Source: Auricularia sp. M13
Taxonomy: Eukaryota > Basidiomycota > Agaricomycetes > Auriculariales > Auriculariaceae
NCBI GenBank assembly: GCA_037042915.1
Contig: CM073198.1
Location: 2,294,001-2,358,000, forward strand
Length of the DNA stretch: 64,000 nucleotides
Direction: 5' to 3'
Shown: in pieces, positions 61,893 to 64,000 of the stretch
Position numbering within the stretch: the first letter of the stretch is position 1
Layout of the letters: every line of letters starts with the position of its first letter
Position numbers and translations under genes: made by a program
The notes under the pieces: generated by a model
The model's database searches: none
The model's input: only the letters and a program-made list of their open reading frames with translations
Told to the model about the DNA's origin: nothing

Positions 61893-64000
61893 TCAGCCGA
61901 GCATGGCGCCTACCATGTCGGCGACGACGTGAAGCATCTTTTCGTAGAAAACGGGGTTCTCGGGGAGCAGCTGAGTGCTGATGCTGAGCAAGCCGTCCAT
62001 GCTGTACGTGTCGAGCAGCGTGCTCATCTCCGTCGTGCTCTGCAGCGAGATCGAATCGCCGCCCAGAGAGTCCGAAATGCTCGGCGCGTAGGGCGCCATC
62101 ATCAGACTCCCGATCCCAGCCAACGACGACACACCAGGACTTGGCAGGCCGTTGACATGCGCGCCAAAGTCGAAGATCGAGAGGCGCAGAAGCGTCAGCG
62201 CGGACGCCATGGACTGCGACGAGGAGCTCGCAAACACCGAGTTGAGGCTGTCGTCGAGGCTGCCGGTCGAATTGAGTGCGTGCTTGCATGCAAGAGCGAC
62301 GATCTGCGGGTACAGCGATGCTGTGTCCGAGAGCACCCTGTACATGATGTCGCGTTCGGACGCGTCGCCTGCGGCATTCGGAAGTGTCGCGACGAGGAAA
62401 CTCGAATGTAAAATGGCGGTTCGGACATCGGAGATGGCGAGCATGTCGACAGGAACAACTGGCACGGCCTCGGGCCCCCTCACGCGCGCCGAGTCGAACC
62501 AGCCGGAACCCGCTTCCGCATCCTGGAGAAGGCGTACAAACGACTCCAAGGTTGTCGAGTACGAAAGCAGTGATAGGACAAATGGAAGAGACCCTTCGTC
62601 GAGCGGTCGATGCGGCCCTTCCGGATTGTGTCGCGCGTGCCGCATTGTCCTAGCGTTGACCTGAAGCAACGTCCGCAGGAGGGATTCCGCAGCTGGCCGT
62701 AACAAACTGTTACGCACGCCACGGAAGATAACGGAAGCCATGGAAAAGGAAAACGAGCTATCGAATGAAAGACTGAGCATGTCTTCCATTTGGGTCACCG
62801 TCTCCGTCAATGGTTCGCGCGCCTCGACGAGAACACTCGTCATACCACGGTCGTCGAAAGCACCCTGGGCTTCCAACTCGACAACAACGGCCTGCATCAG
62901 ACGCGCTGCCTCGGAGTATAGGGTGTTGCTTGTCGATGCGACGACGCCAGCGCCTACCCAGAACAGCTGTGGTAAATAAATTGAGTTCTGCGTGAGGATG
63001 GGAACCACGGTCGAAAGAGCTCGCAGCATGATAGAAACTTGAGTCAAGTCCACGTCGCGCGGGTTGGTCAGTGCGTCACGCAAGCAACCGAGCATGTGTG
63101 CGACGAATCCGTCGTCGACATCACGCGTGGCAAGACATGCGAACGCGAGGAAGGCCCGGCTCTGGATCGCTGGCCACATGTACATGGCACAGGACGAGAT
63201 TAGGCTCATCCAGCGCGTTTTCCAGACGTTGGCCAGGGCTATGAATGATTGTCAGAATCGTCAATTTTGGGAAGAAGAGTGGCCAACGTACTGTCGCTCG
63301 CAGCAGCGGCTTCTATCACCCGTTGGAAGAGCGATGTCAAGCCTTCGACGGAGGCGATGTGTGCATCTGAGCCTACGCGCACAGGCTCGTAGTCCTCGCC
63401 AGGCCCTGCACGTTGGATGCCGAAGAACATGGTGACCTCATCGGTCAATAACTCGTCCAAAATGCCCGTTAGCGTGCGAGATGCATCCTGGTCATCGAAG
63501 CGTGCGAGGTGCAAGGCTTGCACCATGTTACACGCCATGTTGTGCAGCGATGTCCGTAAGATTATAGGACCGTGGCAAACAGTCAGGACAATAGCGTGGA
63601 CCAGCTCCGGGACAAAGAGTTGGATTTGGTACGGGAAGCTGTTGGTAGAATGAGAACGCCGTCAAGCAAGCAACGCAGTGGGTGGTACGCACCGCCCATG
63701 GTGGCATGCAACCAGACACAAACGAGTCAACGCAGCAAGTTGATGCCACGCGCCATCGTCACTGAGTGACTTGTGGTTGATGATAGATTCCTTCGAAAAC
63801 GCCTTCCGCAACTTGGCCAACAATTTCCCGCGCACGTGGATGGAGGCCAACGAAACAAGAGTGTCGGCTACAACCTCGCAAGATCGTGTACCGATGCCCG
63901 ACGTAGTCGCCGCGAAGATGAGCTCATCGAGGACGGCATTGACGGTATCAGTCTCGAGACGACTGATTTCCACCCAAACGTGTCGCTGAATGATGCCGTA
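61893..64000 (-). CDS. Neurofibromin-like RasGAP (NF1/Ira family), C-terminal part, partial
   Basis: C-terminal helical-repeat region of a neurofibromin-type Ras GTPase-activating protein; the GAP domain would lie beyond the right edge. Similarity to the human NF1 C-terminal half is seen in order: VEISRLETDTVNAVLDELIF, ATTSGIGTRSCEVVADTLVS (63880-63970), DGAWHQLAALTRLCL, LLTDEVTMFFGIQRAG (63415-63450), EGLTSLFQRVIEAAA, ALANVWKTRWMSLISSCAMY, IQSRAFLAFACLATRDVDDG, SNTLYSEAARLMQAVVVELE and, most clearly, MEDMLSLSFDSSFSFSMASV with SLLRTLLQVNA. Introns include about 63242-63289 (GTACGT to ATAG). The last exon is long (61893 to about 63241). It ends YEKMLHVVADMVGAMLG. The protein would switch off Ras and so cAMP/MAPK signalling. 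Confidence 0.82.

Overview
This is nuclear DNA from a filamentous basidiomycete, most likely an Agaricomycete. It is GC-rich, with densely packed genes split by many GT-AG introns of about 50-60 nt. Its gene families are typical of mushroom-forming fungi: a CBM19-like secreted repeat protein, a GPI-type cupredoxin and a PH protein with an LDERPMP tail. There are no operons, no ribosome binding sites, and I saw no CRISPR array, rRNA, convincing tRNA or intact transposon. All product names come from reading translations by eye; no database was searched.

Layout. 0-6.5 kb, minus strand: 5' part of TAF1, a doubtful small ORF, an MFS transporter and PEX11. 6.6-12.5 kb: RIF1 (plus) converging on a GT8 glycosyltransferase (minus). 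13.1-22.1 kb: KAE1 (minus) and ELP1 (plus) head to head across 92 bp, then exosome CSL4 (minus) and the pyruvate dehydrogenase E2 gene (plus) head to head across 99 bp. 22.7-36.1 kb, minus strand: a secreted protein with two CBM19-like modules, a DHX29-like helicase and INO80. 36.3-45.7 kb: fumarase, RPS28, a secreted unknown, RNR2 with an apparent frameshift, RPL22 and CBF5. 45.9-54.2 kb: a two-domain cupredoxin and a tandem pair of homogentisate 1,2-dioxygenase genes. 55.6-64 kb: a PH-domain protein, an SPFH/band-7 protein, NAC beta, a SNIP1/Pml1-type FHA protein, and the C-terminal part of a neurofibromin-like RasGAP that runs off the right edge.

Function. Most genes are housekeeping and serve gene expression. 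Transcription and chromatin are represented by TAF1, INO80 and RIF1; RNA processing and modification by KAE1, ELP1, CSL4, CBF5 and the FHA protein; translation by DHX29, RPS28, RPL22 and NAC beta; DNA precursor supply by RNR2. Central carbon metabolism (PDH E2, fumarase) and aromatic amino-acid breakdown (homogentisate dioxygenase) make up the metabolic part. I found no clear new multi-gene system. The best leads are the duplicated homogentisate dioxygenase with a shared 10-nt micro-exon, the RNR2 frameshift, introns placed immediately after the ATG in two ribosomal-protein genes (one of only 37 nt), the KAE1/ELP1 shared promoter, and the internally duplicated secreted chitin-binding-like protein.
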